A stretch of DNA of 64,000 nt. Origin: an uncultured Oscillospiraceae bacterium. Its GTDB lineage: Bacteria > Bacillota > Clostridia > Oscillospirales > Oscillospiraceae. How positions within the stretch are numbered: the stretch's first letter is position 1; the number at the start of each line of letters is the position of its first letter. Both the position numbers and the translations under genes were made by a program. Below the pieces are notes generated by a model, which did no database searches, had not been told where the DNA came from, and saw only the letters and a list, made by a program, of their open reading frames with translations. The stretch is taken from NCBI GenBank assembly GCA_934565415.1, contig CAKTHQ010000005.1, positions 1 to 64,000 on the forward strand. Direction: 5' to 3'. Shown piece after piece: positions 58,101 to 64,000 of this stretch.

Positions 58101-58916
58101 TCAGAAGATGGGCACCACGGCGCCGGAGTAGGTGGAGTTGATGTAGTCCTTCACTTCCTGGCTGGTCAGTGCCTTGACGAGGGCCTGGGTCTTGTCGGTC
58201 TTCTCGCTGCCTTCCTTCACGACCAGAACGTTTGCGTAAGTCTGGGCGGAAACGGAGTTGGGGTCCTCGGTGACGATGGCATCGGTCCCGGCGTTCAGGC
58301 CGGCGTTCAGGGCGTAGTTGCCGTTGATAACGGCCAGAGCCACGGAGTCACGGACACCGGCAATCTGGGCGGCTTCCATCTCCACGACCTCAATGCCGAT
58401 GGGGTTCTCCTCGATGTCCAGGGAGGTGGCTTCCATGCCTGCGCCGTCCTTCAGCTTGATGATGCCGTTGGCCTCCAGCAGCAGCAGGGCCCGGGCCCGG
58501 TTGGAGCCGTCGTTGGGGATGGCAATCTTGTCGCCGCTGGCCAGGTCAGAGATAGCGGACTTGGTACCGGCATAGATGCCGAAGGGCTCGTAGTGGATGG
58601 CGGCAACGCTCACCAGGTGGGTGTTGTTTTCCTTGTTGAAGGTATCCAGGTAGGGCTGATGCTGGAAGTAGTTGGCATCGCACTCGCCGTCTTCCACCAC
58701 GTTGTTGGGCACCACATAGTCGGCGTACTCGGTGACCTTCAGGGTCCAGCCGTCCTTGGCCAGAACCTCACCGGCCACCTTCAGAATTTCGGCGTGAGGC
58801 GTGGGGGAAGCGGCCACGGTGATGACCTTGTCTCCGGAATCCTTCTTGCTGCCGCAGCCGGCCAGAGCGCCGAAGCACAGTACCAGGGCCAAAACAATTG
58901 CAATCGTCTTTTTCAT
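58101..58916 (-). CDS. metQ: Methionine-binding lipoprotein MetQ
   Basis: The substrate-binding subunit of the methionine importer. The 271-residue protein has a lipoprotein signal (MKKTIAIVLALVLCFGA, lipobox LAGC, Cys21). It then shows ITVAASPTPHAEILKVAGEVL near 35, LKVTEYADYVVPNNVVEDGECDANYFQHQPYLDTF near 55-90 and KIAIPNDGSNRARALLLLEANG near 130, all NlpA/MetQ hallmarks. The T-box upstream of metN names methionine as the likely substrate. Confidence 0.95.
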   Translation of the reverse strand: MKKTIAIVLALVLCFGALAGCGSKKDSGDKVITVAASPTPHAEILKVAGEVLAKDGWTLKVTEYADYVVPNNVVEDGECDANYFQHQPYLDTFNKENNTHLVSVAAIHYEPFGIYAGTKSAISDLASGDKIAIPNDGSNRARALLLLEANGIIKLKDGAGMEATSLDIEENPIGIEVVEMEAAQIAGVRDSVALAVINGNYALNAGLNAGTDAIVTEDPNSVSAQTYANVLVVKEGSEKTDKTQALVKALTSQEVKDYINSTYSGAVVPIF

Positions 58917-58970
58917 TTTCTTTTCTCTCCTTACAGTAGGATTTATTTCAGCGGGAGGTTCCCGAAGAAA

Positions 58971-59681
58971 TCAATTTTTGTTTCGCAGCCGCTTGTCGCA
59001 CCTGACGGCAATGCGGGTGCCCACGGACTGGAAGACCTGGACCAGGATAATCAGGCCAATTACCGCCGCCCACATGACAATGAACTTAAAGTTGTAGTAG
59101 CCATAGTTAATGGCCATTTTGCCCAGGCCGCCGCCGCCGATGATACCGGCCATAGCGCCGTAGCCCAGGATGGTGGCCACGGTAATGGTGCCTCCGGAAA
59201 TCAGGCTGGGCAGGGACTCGGGCAGCAGCACCTTGCAGACAATCTGGAAGGCCCCGGCTCCCATGGACTGGGCCGCCTCTACAACGCCCTGGTCCACCTC
59301 CCGCAGGGAGGACTCCACCATCCGGGCAACCAATGGGAACGCCGCAATGACCATGGGCGGGATGGTAGCCGCCGTGCCTACCTTGGTGCCCACGATGATC
59401 TTGGACAGGGGCAGGGCAATAATCATAAGAATCAGGAAGGGGACGCTTCGCAGCAGGTTAATAACGCCGTTTAGAACGGCCATAAGCCACTTTGGCAGGG
59501 GGGCAATCCCCTCTTTTTCGCCGGTAACCAGCAGCACACCCAGGGGCAGGCCGATGACATAGGCAAACAGCACTTCCAGCACCAGCGAATACAGGGTCTC
59601 CCACAGGGCAAAGCCATACTCGCTGGAAATAATCTCCATCTGCTGGGCTACCTTGGCCGCATCGGAAAATAAATCAAACAT
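58971..59681 (-). CDS. metI: Methionine ABC transporter permease MetI
   Basis: The membrane subunit. The 236-residue protein has five or six helices, with YVIGLPLGVLLVTGEKEG near 38, NLLRSVPFLILMIIALP near 75 and VDQGVVEAAQSMGAGAFQIVCKVLLPESLPSLISG near 130, the coupling-helix region. It overlaps metN by 8 bases, and a 54-base gap leads to metQ. Confidence 0.95.
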   Translation of the reverse strand: MFDLFSDAAKVAQQMEIISSEYGFALWETLYSLVLEVLFAYVIGLPLGVLLVTGEKEGIAPLPKWLMAVLNGVINLLRSVPFLILMIIALPLSKIIVGTKVGTAATIPPMVIAAFPLVARMVESSLREVDQGVVEAAQSMGAGAFQIVCKVLLPESLPSLISGGTITVATILGYGAMAGIIGGGGLGKMAINYGYYNFKFIVMWAAVIGLIILVQVFQSVGTRIAVRCDKRLRNKN

Positions 59682-60684
59682 TCTCTTTTACCTCCTCCGC
59701 ACTGACGCCCTGGCAGCCGTTCAGGAATTCCAGGATTTCCTTTTTCTTGTTTTCGTCCTCCGGCAGGCTTACCAGCATGGTACCGAAGGCCTTGCCGTCC
59801 ACATTCCGGGTGGCCGCGCCCATGATGGACAGCTCCACGCCGGTCTGCTTGATGAGCTGGGCGAACACCGGCTCCTCGGAGGCTGCGCCGTTAAAGGCAA
59901 TCCGGGCCACGGGAATATTCCAGTCGAAGGCGGGCTCTGCCACCGCAGGGCTCACCAGCCGCCGGCCGGCCTTGGACTTGGGGTTGGAGAAAACCTCCTC
60001 CACGGTGCCGATTTCGGCCACCTCGCCGGAATCCAGAATGGCCACCCGGTTGCAGATCTGCTCGATGACGGACATCTGGTGGGTGATGATAATCACCGTG
60101 ATGCCCCGCTCCCGGTTGATCTTCTGCAAAAGGTCCAAAATCTGGCCCGTGGTCTTGGGGTCCAGGGCAGAGGTTGCTTCGTCGCACAGCAGCACCTCCG
60201 GGTCGGAGGCCAGGGCTCTGGCAATGGCAATCCGCTGCTTCTGGCCGCCGGAGAGCTGCACGGGGTAGCTGTCCGCCTTATCGGGGAGGCCTACGGTCTC
60301 CAGCAGCTCCTTTGCCCGCTGCCGGGCCTGCTTTTTTGGCACCCCCGTCAGCTCCATGGGGAAGCAGATGTTGTCCAAAGAGGTACGCTGCTCCAGAAGG
60401 TTAAAGCTCTGGAAGATCATGGAGATCTTTCTGCGTTCCTTCCGCAGCTCCTTTTCGGAAAGGCTCATCAGGTCCCTGCCGTCAAAGAGGACGGCTCCCC
60501 GGTCCGGCCGCTCCAGCAGATTGATGCAGCGAACCAAAGTGCTTTTACCCGCGCCGCTCAGGCCGATGATGCCAAAAATATCTCCCTTTTCTATGGAGAC
60601 GGATACGTTTTTCAGTGCGTTTACCTGATTCTCCCCGGATCCGAAGGTCTTATACAGGGATTTCAGCTCTACGATTCCCGCCAT
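59674..60684 (-). CDS. metN: Methionine ABC transporter ATP-binding protein MetN
   Basis: Powers methionine uptake. The 336-residue protein has Walker A GLSGAGKSTLVRC near 39, signature LSGGQKQRIAIARAL near 138, Walker B VLLCDEATSALDP near 160 and the His-switch VIIITHQM. Residues from about 260 form the NIL/ACT-like C2 domain that binds methionine for feedback inhibition (ARIAFNGAASEEPVF). The ATG with AGGAGG was chosen; the longer frame runs back through the T-box leader and is not coding. Confidence 0.96.
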   Translation of the reverse strand: MAGIVELKSLYKTFGSGENQVNALKNVSVSIEKGDIFGIIGLSGAGKSTLVRCINLLERPDRGAVLFDGRDLMSLSEKELRKERRKISMIFQSFNLLEQRTSLDNICFPMELTGVPKKQARQRAKELLETVGLPDKADSYPVQLSGGQKQRIAIARALASDPEVLLCDEATSALDPKTTGQILDLLQKINRERGITVIIITHQMSVIEQICNRVAILDSGEVAEIGTVEEVFSNPKSKAGRRLVSPAVAEPAFDWNIPVARIAFNGAASEEPVFAQLIKQTGVELSIMGAATRNVDGKAFGTMLVSLPEDENKKKEILEFLNGCQGVSAEEVKENV

Positions 60685-60703
60685 GCAATTCCTCCTGACA
60701 CAA

Positions 60704-60968
60704 ATAAAAACGCCCCTGTGCCGCTGGCACAAGGACGGAAAGGCTTCCGTGTTACCACCTTGCTTCGCACCGGCCTCACAGCCGGGTGCCTCATCGGGTA
60801 CGACCATACCCTTGCGCGATAACGGGCGCCCCCGTCGCAGGCTCAAAGCTTCACCCGCGCGGCTCCGGGTCCATGTTCGGCGCTTACCCTTGCACCCCTT
60901 TTCACCAACCGGGGCTCTCTGACCAAAGGCGGGGCGCTTACTCTTCCCATCCTTGCCTTGTTTTCGAT
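60704..60968 (-). ncRNA. T-box leader (methionine) of metNIQ
   Basis: The minus strand carries a full T-box: Stem I with an AGUA bulge and the distal CAGAGAGCC / GGUGAAAA pair, a specifier-loop region GAACAUGGACC with AUG (60874-60872) as the likely Met codon, the T-box sequence AAGGUGGUAACACGG (60761-60747) whose UGGU would pair with the tRNA ACCA end, and a 12-bp terminator CGUCCUUGUGCC / GGCACAGGGGCG (60737-60711) followed by UUUUUAUUU. Uncharged tRNA-Met would open transcription of metNIQ. Confidence 0.92.
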
Positions 60969-60974
60969 GGGCCA

Positions 60975-61003
60975 ATCATACTCCACAAAGGCCCGTTTGT
61001 CAA
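60975..61003 (-). promoter_or_regulatory. Promoter of the T-box-metNIQ operon
   Basis: A perfect TTGACA, 17 bases, TATGAT on the minus strand, just before the T-box start. Confidence 0.9.
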
Positions 61004-61116
61004 GACGGGATTCCCGTTTTCGCTATCGGTATCCGTGAGTGATCGTTATAAATTTTTGTGATAGCAAAAATTCATAACTGTAAGGGCGTCTGGTAGCCGC
61101 CCCCACAGATAGGCCG

Positions 61117-61386
61117 TTATTCCGCCTTCCGGCCCTTCGGTACGGTGATGGTGGCCACCGTGCCCTTTCCGGGGGTGGATACGATGACCAGGCTGCCGCC
61201 GCGCATCTGCTCCAGCCGGTCCCGGACATTCTGGATACCGATGTGGCTGCGGCCGTCCTGCCTGGTTACCGTCACATCAAAGCCCACGCCGTCGTCCCGG
61301 ACGGTTACCCGGTAGGAAAGCTCCGTTAGCCCCGGATCCTCCCGGGCGGACACATGGTCCACATTCTGAACGGCCGACAGGTACAT
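61117..61386 (-). pseudogene. Fragment of a sensor histidine kinase ATPase domain
   Basis: The 89-residue frame holds YRVTVRDDGVGFDV (N/G1-box) and RSHIGIQNVRDRLEQMRGG (G2-box), ending GKGTVATITVPKG, as in LytS/YesM-type kinases. A degenerate asparagine helix (AVQNVDHVSARED) precedes it. The same frame is open upstream through a hydrophobic segment (WLLPVLFWAALCGLLM) but finds no start codon. The phospho-accepting histidine and dimerisation helices are absent, and no response regulator is adjacent, so this looks like decay rather than a functional small protein. Confidence 0.65.
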
Positions 61387-61456
61387 CAGCAGTCCGCACA
61401 GAGCTGCCCAGAACAGTACCGGCAGCAGCCAGATTCTCTCTTTTCTACTCTCTTTT

Positions 61457-61831
61457 TTATTGGGCCCCCTGATACTCCAGCAGCTCCAATACCGTCTGCC
61501 CCCGCCGGGTCAGGGCCATGCTGCCCTTTACGGGGACGGCTGCATACCAGCCCTCTCCATACTCCTTCAGCTCCCGGTCATAATCCAGCGAAATCAGGTC
61601 CTTTTTTTCCAGGCATTGCAGCAGCAGAGAATAAAACTCTCTTTTCTCCGCGCCTTCTTCCAGAAAAATAGGGTCCGTATCCCCTATATTTCTTCCTACC
61701 GGCAAAAAGGGGATCTGGCCCAGCCGGTTTAAAAAGGCCACTTCTTCCTCCGTAACGCTCAGGCTCCCGCCGCAGCCGGTACAGCCGGAACAGCCGCCCT
61801 TGCAGCCGGAGCAAGTCGAACAATCGTGCAT
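61457..61831 (-). CDS. Cys-rich N-terminus, winged-helix-like protein
   Basis: The family was not recognised. The 124-residue protein opens with six cysteines in twenty residues (MHDCSTCSGCKGGCSGC, then TGCGG), suitable for an iron-sulfur cluster or zinc. It is followed by LSVTEEEVAFLNRLGQIPFLP, an acidic helix, and a C-terminal helix-wing-like segment (ISLDYDRELKEYG, SMALTRRGQTVLELLEYQ). It starts 9 bases after the DtxR-family gene, whose 3' end holds its AAGGAGGG ribosome site. A metal- or redox-sensing regulator is plausible but unproven. Confidence 0.75.
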   Translation of the reverse strand: MHDCSTCSGCKGGCSGCTGCGGSLSVTEEEVAFLNRLGQIPFLPVGRNIGDTDPIFLEEGAEKREFYSLLLQCLEKKDLISLDYDRELKEYGEGWYAAVPVKGSMALTRRGQTVLELLEYQGAQ

Positions 61832-61840
61832 AGTCCCTCC

Positions 61841-62206
61841 TTATAATTTCGATGCGTGCTGCTTGATGGCCTGGAAGCTTTCGTCACTGATAACGTGCTC
61901 CATCCGGCAGGCGTCCGCGGAGGCCGTCTCTTCGGAGACCCCCAGGTGCTGCAGCATGGCGGAAAGCACGGTGTGCCGCTCGTAGATCGTCTCCGCCAGG
62001 GTCCGGCCCTTGTCCGTTAATTCCAGGCCGCCGTTTTTCTGTACAATGATATAGTTTTCCTTCCGCAGAATGCCCATGGCCCGGGAAACGCTGGGCTTGG
62101 AATACCCCAGATACTCCCCCACATCCACGCTGCGGACCAGGCTGCTTTTCTTGCTCAAAACCAAAATGGCTTCCAGGTACATTTCTCCCGATTCGTGCAT
62201 ACTCAT
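61841..62206 (-). CDS. DtxR/MntR-family metal-dependent transcriptional regulator
   Basis: A short DtxR-type repressor. The 121-residue protein has a winged helix-turn-helix (SMHESGEMYLEAILVLSKK, VDVGEYLGYSKPSVSRAMGIL near 25-45, IIVQKNGGLELTDKGRTLA) and a metal/dimerisation domain with ERHTVLSAMLQHLGVSEETASADACRMEHVIS near 75-107, including the usual His and Glu ligands. No SH3-like third domain is present, as in MntR. The ATG with AGGAGGGG was chosen; the longer frame starts upstream of the promoter's transcript. Mn or Fe is the likely effector. Confidence 0.92.
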   Translation of the reverse strand: MSMHESGEMYLEAILVLSKKSSLVRSVDVGEYLGYSKPSVSRAMGILRKENYIIVQKNGGLELTDKGRTLAETIYERHTVLSAMLQHLGVSEETASADACRMEHVISDESFQAIKQHASKL

Positions 62207-62258
62207 AATGTGCCCCTCCTTGTGGGTTGCCATTCCTAGTTTATCTTGGGACGGCAGG

Positions 62259-62281
62259 ATCATACTTAAAAACAGTATTAT
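62259..62281. promoter_or_regulatory. Candidate operator for the DtxR-family regulator
   Basis: ATCATACT and AGTATTAT form an inverted repeat with one mismatch and a 7-bp centre. The site sits at the transcription start of the regulator gene, directly next to its -10, which would allow autorepression. It is a prediction from symmetry and position only. Confidence 0.5.
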
Positions 62282-62285
62282 GTAC

Positions 62286-62314
62286 ATTATACAGAATCCC
62301 TTATAGAAAAGCAA
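62286..62314 (-). promoter_or_regulatory. Promoter of the DtxR-family/Cys-rich operon
   Basis: TTGCTT, 17 bases, a perfect TATAAT on the minus strand. Confidence 0.87.
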
Positions 62315-62333
62315 GTAATGTTTGTATGAATAC

Positions 62334-62362
62334 TTGACTTCCTTGGTTTGGATTGGTATACT
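62334..62362 (+). promoter_or_regulatory. Divergent promoter of the small membrane protein
   Basis: TTGACT, 17 bases, TATACT. Its -35 lies 20 bp from the -35 of the regulator promoter, back to back. Confidence 0.87.
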
Positions 62363-62397
62363 GGCTGTATATTAAGGACCATAGGAGGTATATTTAT

Positions 62398-62595
62398 ATG
62401 AAAAAGCTGAAGGATTTCTGGAAGAGCCTGGACGGCTACACCGTGGTCCGCAAGCGTGGGCTGCTGCTGTTCTGCCTGAACCTGTTCCTGCTGGGTATGA
62501 ACATCGGCGTCATGCTCTCCCCCCGGAAAACCGTTACCATCGGGTGCAACAATACATCTGGTAAGGCAAACGAAGAAGTAAAGGAACAAGAATAA
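62398..62595 (+). CDS. Small single-pass membrane protein (65 aa)
   Basis: The family is not recognised. The protein has a basic N-terminus (MKKLKDFWKSLDGYTVVRKRG), one membrane helix (about 21-40, LLLFCLNLFLLGMNIGVML) and a short polar tail ending in Glu/Lys (NEEVKEQE), so the tail would face outside. A strong ribosome site (TAGGAGG) and a near-consensus promoter support expression. It is divergent from the DtxR-family gene and might be under its control. Confidence 0.78.
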   Translation: MKKLKDFWKSLDGYTVVRKRGLLLFCLNLFLLGMNIGVMLSPRKTVTIGCNNTSGKANEEVKEQE

Positions 62596-62632
62596 ACGTA
62601 GGGGGCGAAAAAATTCGTCCCCCTTCTCTTCG

Positions 62633-62708
62633 CCGCAGCGATTTCGCATGGCGATAATCCATATTTCTTACCGCCCAGGTGGTATTTCACCCGCCCGAAG
62701 GGCGGATT
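62633..62708. repeat. Hairpin-array repeat, short copy
   Basis: CAGCGATTTCGCATGGCG, ATATTTCTTACCGCCNNGGTGGT-type hairpin, ATTTCACCCGCCCGAAGGGCGG and ATTTCAC follow the same order as the right half of the 50.6-kb array. It lies between the small membrane protein and the ygjP-like gene. Confidence 0.7.
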
Positions 62709-63275
62709 TCACTTGTCCTCCTTCCCCATCCTGGCCCGGCTTAAAAGCGCTCCGCCGTTTTGTTTGAGCCACCCAAGCCAGGTCTTGTAATCCGGGCACT
62801 CCCGGGCCACTTCCTGCCAGAAGGCGGCCGAATGGTTCATCTGCTTCCGGTGGGCCAGCTCGTGGACCACCACATATTCCAGCACCTGCCTTGGCGCCAG
62901 CATCAAAAGGCAATTGAAGTTCAGGTTTCCTTCCCCGGAGCAGCTGCCCCACCTGGTTTGCTGGCAGCGGATGGTCACCTTTCCAAAGGTCACGCCCATA
63001 TTTTCCGCGTGACGGTTCAGCATTTCCGGCAGAACCTGCTGCATCTGCTTTGCCAGGGCGTAAATAGCTTCCTCGTCCAGTGGCTGCGCCTGGCCTGCTG
63101 CCCGTTCCTGCAATACCTGCGCCCGGTGGGTTTCGATCCACCGGGCTTTTTCTTGTAAAAAGGCATCGATTTCCCCTTTTGGCATCCGCAGAGGCGCCCG
63201 GATTTCCAGGTTTCCCTCCGGGGTAATGCGGATGGAAAGGGTTTTCCGCCGGGACCGAATGAGTGTTGTTTCCAT
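62709..63275 (-). CDS. YgjP-like zinc metallopeptidase (DUF45/M48-type)
   Basis: The 188-residue protein opens RSRRKTLSIRITPEGNLEIRAPLRMP, the family's beta-rich N-terminus. It then has QQTRWGSCSGEGNLNFN near 108 and the gluzincin-like VVHELAHRKQMNHSAAFW near 137-154 (HELxH with a downstream NHSxxFW). Such proteins are predicted cytosolic zinc peptidases linked to UvrD-type or restriction contexts in some genomes; the role here is unknown. It starts one base after the amidohydrolase stop, so the two are co-transcribed. Confidence 0.93.
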   Translation of the reverse strand: METTLIRSRRKTLSIRITPEGNLEIRAPLRMPKGEIDAFLQEKARWIETHRAQVLQERAAGQAQPLDEEAIYALAKQMQQVLPEMLNRHAENMGVTFGKVTIRCQQTRWGSCSGEGNLNFNCLLMLAPRQVLEYVVVHELAHRKQMNHSAAFWQEVARECPDYKTWLGWLKQNGGALLSRARMGKEDK

Positions 63276-63276
63276 A

Positions 63277-64000
63277 CTAAAATTTCTCCCGCAGGGCCCG
63301 GATCCCCGGTGCCAAAGTGCTTTCCGTTTTTTCTCCCAAGGCCTCTTGGAGTAACGTGTACTCCGTCAGGCTCCCGTGGGGCACCGCCCAGGCCCCCGCA
63401 TCGGTGCCCGGTGCCAAAAGCCCGCCCAGGGACGCAAAGATACGAACGTTTTCCAGGGCGCTTTCCAGGATTTTTTCCACTGCCTCTTCCCGGAAGCGGC
63501 CCTTGCCCCGCAGGTTGCCAATGGCCGACAGGGTGGGCACCCACACGGTACCGGATTCTGCCATAGCCTGCAGCGCCTCCATGTTTAAATAGGCCCCATG
63601 CTCAACGGAATCCACCCCTGCCTCGCAGGCGGCAATCACCGTCTCCGCCCCGTTGGCGTGGGCCATAACGGGGAATCCCTCTTGGTGGGCAATGCGGATA
63701 ACCTCCCGGATTTCCTTGGGATCCTGCCCCGGCTCCGTCAAAACGCCAAACCGGTCAAAATCCATCAGCCCGGAAATCATCAGCTTGATAAAATCCGCTC
63801 CCGCTTCCCTGTTTTTCTCCACAAGCTCCTGGAAGCTGTGGAGCGAATCATACTTTAGCCCGATAAAGCCCCCGTAGTGCCCTTGTTTACACAAAGGGGC
63901 GCAGGGGGTTTTGTAGGTAATGCCATACTCCGGCGCCAGTTCTCGGGCCTGAATGCCTACGCCCCACCTGTCGCCGCCGTCTCTTAAATAGGTAAAGCCC
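63277..64000 (-). CDS. Amidohydrolase family protein (5' end outside window)
   Basis: The C-terminal 241 residues of a metal-dependent amidohydrolase of the imidazolonepropionase/prolidase-like group. Visible motifs are GADFIKLMISG (metal-bridging Lys), GFPVMAHANGAETVIAACEAGVDSVEHGAYL (two metal His) and LLAPGTDAGAWAVPHG (catalytic Asp). The frame is open to the window edge (LRDGGDRWGVGIQAREL), so the gene begins beyond 64000; a TTG inside is not the real start. The substrate is unknown. It is followed after one base by the ygjP-like gene. Confidence 0.9.
   Translation of the reverse strand, partial: GFTYLRDGGDRWGVGIQARELAPEYGITYKTPCAPLCKQGHYGGFIGLKYDSLHSFQELVEKNREAGADFIKLMISGLMDFDRFGVLTEPGQDPKEIREVIRIAHQEGFPVMAHANGAETVIAACEAGVDSVEHGAYLNMEALQAMAESGTVWVPTLSAIGNLRGKGRFREEAVEKILESALENVRIFASLGGLLAPGTDAGAWAVPHGSLTEYTLLQEALGEKTESTLAPGIRALREKF

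Noticed and set aside
59674..60975. MetN with a 97-residue N-terminal extension
   Set aside because: The extension is the translated T-box leader; the ATG at 60684 follows a clear ribosome site.
61387..61456. Extending the histidine-kinase fragment upstream as a complete membrane protein
   Set aside because: The frame is open through a hydrophobic segment but offers no ATG, GTG or TTG before it enters the upstream gene.
1..64000. tRNA or rRNA genes
   Set aside because: No T-loop (GGTTCGANTCC) with cloverleaf context or rRNA core sequences were recognised by eye in the gaps; a tRNAscan run would be the decisive test.

Overview
The window comes from a GC-rich, low-motility Gram-positive anaerobe, most likely a gut clostridium of the Oscillospiraceae/Ruminococcaceae type. 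This is an inference. It rests on Clostridia-typical families (TRAP-TAXI, BMP-type nucleoside ABC transporter, C_GCAxxG redox protein, AzlCD, ECF S component), RNA regulators (a methionine T-box and a purine riboswitch), lipoproteins with Gram-positive lipoboxes, an NPKTG sortase substrate, and many sigma-A promoters with 17-bp spacers. No rRNA, tRNA, CRISPR array, prophage or intact transposase was recognised.

Layout. 0-10 kb: a TRAP-TAXI solute importer (minus), a uracil permease behind a possible attenuator, a small redox protein with a papain-like partner, and a membrane-protein/glycosyltransferase operon ending in a decayed gene. 10-18 kb: a DUF3786 protein, an alr-capA-capA-PAS operon, a 600-bp inverted-repeat element with no gene, nagB, an ECF S component and an Rpn-nuclease remnant. 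18-28 kb: a long minus-strand housekeeping run, smc-ftsY-rdgB-yhbY-(nadD+yqeK fusion)-rsfS-leuS, then rpsU with its own strong promoter. 28-41.5 kb: a NahK-like sugar kinase, then a complete Wzx/Wzy-type surface polysaccharide cluster (initiating sugar transferase, epimerase, six glycosyltransferases, polymerase, flippase).

41.5-50.4 kb: an alanine/sodium symporter, an M24 peptidase, and a purine salvage/uptake operon read as xpt-BMP lipoprotein-ATPase-permease-permease behind a divergent guanine-class riboswitch. 50.5-54.2 kb: a YhaM-like exoribonuclease and a large sortase-anchored surface protein with CxxC pairs. 54.5-64 kb: nagA; an azlC-azlD-mntP-vanZ operon; metN-metI-metQ under a T-box; a DtxR-family regulator with a Cys-rich partner, divergent from a tiny membrane protein; a YgjP-like metallopeptidase; and an amidohydrolase cut by the window end.

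The most striking non-coding content is repeats. Seven or more copies of a roughly 105-bp MITE-like element with imperfect terminal inverted repeats and a G/C-rich central hairpin lie between operons. Two further intergenic palindrome families, a hairpin-array family and the 600-bp inverted element add to this. No wholly new protein system is evident. The best candidates for new biology are the riboswitch variant, the MITE-like family and the inverted element.
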